DNA from: Veillonella parvula
Lineage (GTDB): Bacteria > Bacillota > Negativicutes > Veillonellales > Veillonellaceae
Length of the DNA: 9,174 nt
Direction of reading: 5' to 3'
NCBI GenBank assembly: GCA_947096075.1
Contig: CAMUQE010000073.1
Span: forward strand, 1-9,174
Shown: in pieces, positions 6,544 to 9,174 of the stretch
Numbering within the stretch: position 1 is the stretch's first letter
Layout: each line of letters starts with the position of its first letter
Made by a program: the position numbers and the translations under genes
The notes under the pieces: model-generated
Seen by the model: only the letters and a program-made list of their open reading frames with translations
What the model was told of the DNA's origin: nothing
Database searches by the model: none

Positions 6544-9174
6544 TTAGTCTTCATCGTTAGAGGAGTCGCCCATTGGGTACGCCAATTGGCTAAGGATATC
6601 ATCTTCACCGCCATTATCAGCTGGTAATTCTTCCTCTTCCTCTACTTCTGGTTCTACTACAGTTACTTCATCAGTTTCTACAGAACTGCCTTCCATAACT
6701 TCTTCAATACCAGTTTCTACCACCTCATCTTCGTCCTCAAGTTCTTTCATAACAACTTCTTCTTGATCTTCATTCAAGATTTTTACATCAAGACCGATAC
6801 TTTGAAGTTCTTTAAGCAATACCTTGAAGGACTCAGGTACACCTGGTTCAGGGATGTTTTCGCCTTTAACGATTTTTTCGTATGCTTTCACACGACCAAC
6901 AACGTCGTCAGACTTAACAGTTAATAGCTCTTGAAGGGTATAGGCTGCGCCATATGCTTCTAGAGCCCAAACTTCCATTTCCCCGAAACGTTGGCCACCG
7001 AACTGAGCTTTACCGCCCAAAGGTTGTTGTGTAACAAGGGAGTACGGACCTGTAGAACGAGCATGGATTTTATCATCAACCAAATGATGGAGTTTAAGCA
7101 TGTAAACGTAACCAACAGTAACGCGATTATCCATCGGTTCACCAGTACGACCATCATATAGCACGGTTTTACCATCATCAGGACGACCTGCAATCGCCAA
7201 TGTTTCGAATACATCTTTTTCGTGAGCACCATCAAATACAGGTGTAGCAATATGAATACCTGCTACATCTGGTTTTGGCATGCCATATTTGTCAAAATCA
7301 TAGCCAAGGCTTTCCAACTCTTTGCGAATTTCAACGCGTTTTTCTTCAGCAGAGTGAATGTTGTTAAGAGTATTCTTGACTTTGCTAATTGCCTCTAATT
7401 CTTCTACAAGCGCAGGATCCATTTCAGGAGCCTCTTCTTCAGAATCAAAGAATTCTACATGAAGTGCATTGTATTTAGCTTCAATAGCTTTAAGCTCTTG
7501 GTAACGAGCTTCGCCACCCATAGCATCCAATTTCTTTTGCGCTGCTGCTTCTACATGTTTTAAAATTTTAGTTTTCAAAGCAATGATTTGCTCATTTTCT
7601 TCGAAATGATTTACCGTAACATCTTCCGCAACTTTCGCTTCCAATACCTCAATTTGAGCATAAAGATCGCGGATTGCATCGATTTGTTCCCAGTAAGATG
7701 CATCAGTACGGGCTTCTTTCAACACGTTTTGAATGTGAAGGTCCGTAGCTTTGATTTTCATACCTAAGCCTTGAACAGCCCACCCCAAGTGAGTTTCAAG
7801 AACCTGACCGATGTTCATACGAGAAGGTACGCCCAATGGGTTCAATACGATTTGTACTGGAGTACCATCTGGAAGGAATGGCATATCTTCTTTTCTCATA
7901 ACGCGAGAAACGACACCTTTGTTACCATGACGGCCCGCCATTTTATCGCCTTCATGAATCTTACGTTTTTGAGCGATATATACGCGAACAAGTTTATTTA
8001 CGCCTGGTTGTAATTCGTCGCCATTTTCACGGGTGAAGACTTTTACATCTACGACTTTACCAGATTCGCCATGAGGCACGCGCAAGGAAGTATCACGAAC
8101 TTCACGTTCTTTGTCACCAAAAATAGCACGCAACAAACGTTCTTCTGGAGTAAGCTCAGTTTCACCTTTTGGTGTAGCTTTACCTACAAGGATATCGCCA
8201 GGATGTACTTCTGCACCAATGCAGATAATACCATCTTCGTCTAAGTTTTTAAGTGTGTCGTCACCTGTATTAGGCAACTCGCGCGTAATTTCTTCAGCAC
8301 CTAATTTAGTATCACGAGCATCACATTCGTATTCTTCAATATGAATAGATGTATAGATATCTTCTTTGCAGAGTTCTTCACTAAGCAAGATAGCATCTTC
8401 GTAATTATAACCTTCCCAAGGCATGAACGCTACAAGAACGTTATAACCTAATGCCAATTCGCCGCCATCTGTAGCAGGACCATCAGCCAATACTTGGCCT
8501 TTTACAACATGGTCCCCACGATTGACGATTGGTTTTTGGTTAAAGCACGTAGATTGGTTAGAACGAAGGAATTTATTCAAATGGTATGTATCAACACGAC
8601 CATCGCTATCGCGAAGAACGTGGATTTCATTACCCCAACAACGTACAACTTTACCTGCTTCACGCGCCAATACGCAAACACCAGAGTCAGTAGCTGCTGT
8701 ATATTCCATACCTGTACCAACAAGTGGTGCTTGAGCACGCAAAAGTGGTACCGCTTGACGTTGCATGTTCGCACCCATCAAGGCACGGTTAGCATCGTCA
8801 TTTTCAAGGAATGGAATCATAGCTGTACCAATAGATACAACTTCTTTTGGACTAACGTCCATATAGTCAACCTTATCCGGTGTAACTTCTAATACATCAT
8901 GACCACGACGACAAGCTACGTGTTCAGTTGTGAAGTACCCCTCTGCATCAAGTGGAGAGTTCGCTTGGGCAATTGTCATGCCTTCTTCTTCATCAGCTGT
9001 CATGTATACTACGCTGTCAGATACGCGCACTTTAACAACCTTGTCAGCATCCTTGCCTTTACCATACACTTTTTCTACTTTACGGTATGGTGCTTCGATG
9101 AAGCCAAATTCGTTTACCTTTGCATAGTTGGACAAGGAGTTAATCAAGCCAATGTTTGGACCTTCTGGAGTTTC
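6544..9174 (-). CDS. rpoB: DNA-directed RNA polymerase subunit beta, C-terminal part (runs off the right edge)
   Basis: RpoB forms the other half of the polymerase active cleft and contains the rifampicin pocket. The frame is open to the last base of the window, where it reads [15 protein letters not shown], matching E. coli residues from about E562. About 876 residues are therefore present and the N-terminal third lies outside. Rifampicin cluster II (E. coli 563-572 equivalent) is visible and looks wild type; cluster I is outside. Other motifs, counted from the Leu codon at 9147: VDYMDVSPK (93-101), [15 protein letters not shown] (239-253), [12 protein letters not shown] (400-411) with lysines equivalent to E. 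coli K1065 and K1073, [14 protein letters not shown] (435-448), and [20 protein letters not shown] with [20 protein letters not shown] (695-740). The E. coli SI2 insertion is absent, but about 167 residues are inserted at 463-629, and a long acidic tail follows residue 792. The gene ends in TAA 29 bases before rpoC and is presumably cotranscribed with it. Confidence 0.98.
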   Translation of the reverse strand, partial: ETPEGPNIGLINSLSNYAKVNEFGFIEAPYRKVEKVYGKGKDADKVVKVRVSDSVVYMTADEEEGMTIAQANSPLDAEGYFTTEHVACRRGHDVLEVTPDKVDYMDVSPKEVVSIGTAMIPFLENDDANRALMGANMQRQAVPLLRAQAPLVGTGMEYTAATDSGVCVLAREAGKVVRCWGNEIHVLRDSDGRVDTYHLNKFLRSNQSTCFNQKPIVNRGDHVVKGQVLADGPATDGGELALGYNVLVAFMPWEGYNYEDAILLSEELCKEDIYTSIHIEEYECDARDTKLGAEEITRELPNTGDDTLKNLDEDGIICIGAEVHPGDILVGKATPKGETELTPEERLLRAIFGDKEREVRDTSLRVPHGESGKVVDVKVFTRENGDELQPGVNKLVRVYIAQKRKIHEGDKMAGRHGNKGVVSRVMRKEDMPFLPDGTPVQIVLNPLGVPSRMNIGQVLETHLGWAVQGLGMKIKATDLHIQNVLKEARTDASYWEQIDAIRDLYAQIEVLEAKVAEDVTVNHFEENEQIIALKTKILKHVEAAAQKKLDAMGGEARYQELKAIEAKYNALHVEFFDSEEEAPEMDPALVEELEAISKVKNTLNNIHSAEEKRVEIRKELESLGYDFDKYGMPKPDVAGIHIATPVFDGAHEKDVFETLAIAGRPDDGKTVLYDGRTGEPMDNRVTVGYVYMLKLHHLVDDKIHARSTGPYSLVTQQPLGGKAQFGGQRFGEMEVWALEAYGAAYTLQELLTVKSDDVVGRVKAYEKIVKGENIPEPGVPESFKVLLKELQSIGLDVKILNEDQEEVVMKELEDEDEVVETGIEEVMEGSSVETDEVTVVEPEVEEEEELPADNGGEDDILSQLAYPMGDSSNDED
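7261..7761 (-). other. Large coiled-coil-like insertion in beta, within rpoB
   Basis: In B. subtilis RpoB the text runs from HLGMAARYLG directly into GIHIASPVFDGA. Here [10 protein letters not shown] is separated from [12 protein letters not shown] by about 167 residues (463-629, counting from the Leu codon at 9147). The insert is mostly charged and probably helical: [54 protein letters not shown] and [13 protein letters not shown] have hydrophobics spaced as in coiled coils, broken by an acidic loop ([11 protein letters not shown]). E. coli has a smaller insert of about 55 residues at this same place, so the site tolerates insertions. Function unknown. Confidence 0.8.

Noticed and set aside
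7261..7761. Intein or mobile element within rpoB
   Set aside because: The inserted segment lacks intein splice-junction residues and endonuclease motifs, is in frame, and has the same base character as the rest of the gene. It reads as a structural insertion.
7771..8892. Plus-strand open frames opposite rpoB (such as 7771-8013 and 8494-8892)
   Set aside because: They are shadows of conserved RpoB coding sequence, with no independent coding signal.
9145..9147. TTG at 9147 as the start of a shortened beta gene
   Set aside because: The frame continues upstream to the window edge with the conserved ETPEGPNIG sequence, so this Leu codon is internal and the gene is simply cut by the window.

Overview
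The window carries three genes from a low-GC bacterium with Bacillota-type core RNA polymerase subunits. The best guess is a Negativicutes member, most likely Veillonella or a close relative. That rests on how closely beta and beta' resemble Bacillota sequences (for example [12 protein letters not shown] and [10 protein letters not shown] in their usual contexts), on the large insertions in both subunits, on the AT-rich intergenic DNA, and on a BetT-like carrier. The genus is an inference from memory and was not searched.

Layout. Bases 1-136 are very AT-rich leader DNA with a 17-base direct repeat and small dyads. Bases 137-2047 (+) encode a BetT-like BCCT (betaine/choline/carnitine) transporter. 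An in-frame TAG interrupts it at a conserved substrate-box tryptophan, and it also seems to lack transmembrane segment 2, so it is annotated as a pseudogene. Bases 2048-2311 are a convergent intergenic region with an AT-rich palindrome and a strong bidirectional terminator (2200-2240). Bases 2312-6514 (-) are rpoC and 6544-9174 (-) are the C-terminal three quarters of rpoB, which runs off the right edge. rpoB and rpoC are 29 bases apart and form one transcription unit ending at the terminator.

The most interesting signal is inside the polymerase genes. In beta', the segment between the bridge helix and the second zinc site, normally one module of about 65 residues, is present as three diverged tandem copies, so the zinc-binding cysteines are 229 residues apart in sequence instead of about 74. 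Beta' also has an extra charged helical segment of about 69 residues near its N-terminus. Beta has a charged, probably coiled-coil insertion of about 167 residues just before its conserved C-terminal region. Catalytic motifs are intact throughout, so these look like lineage-specific elaborations of a working enzyme.

I see no mobile element, CRISPR array, tRNA or rRNA in the window. Comparisons with E. coli and B. subtilis proteins are from memory, so lengths of insertions and deletions are approximate.
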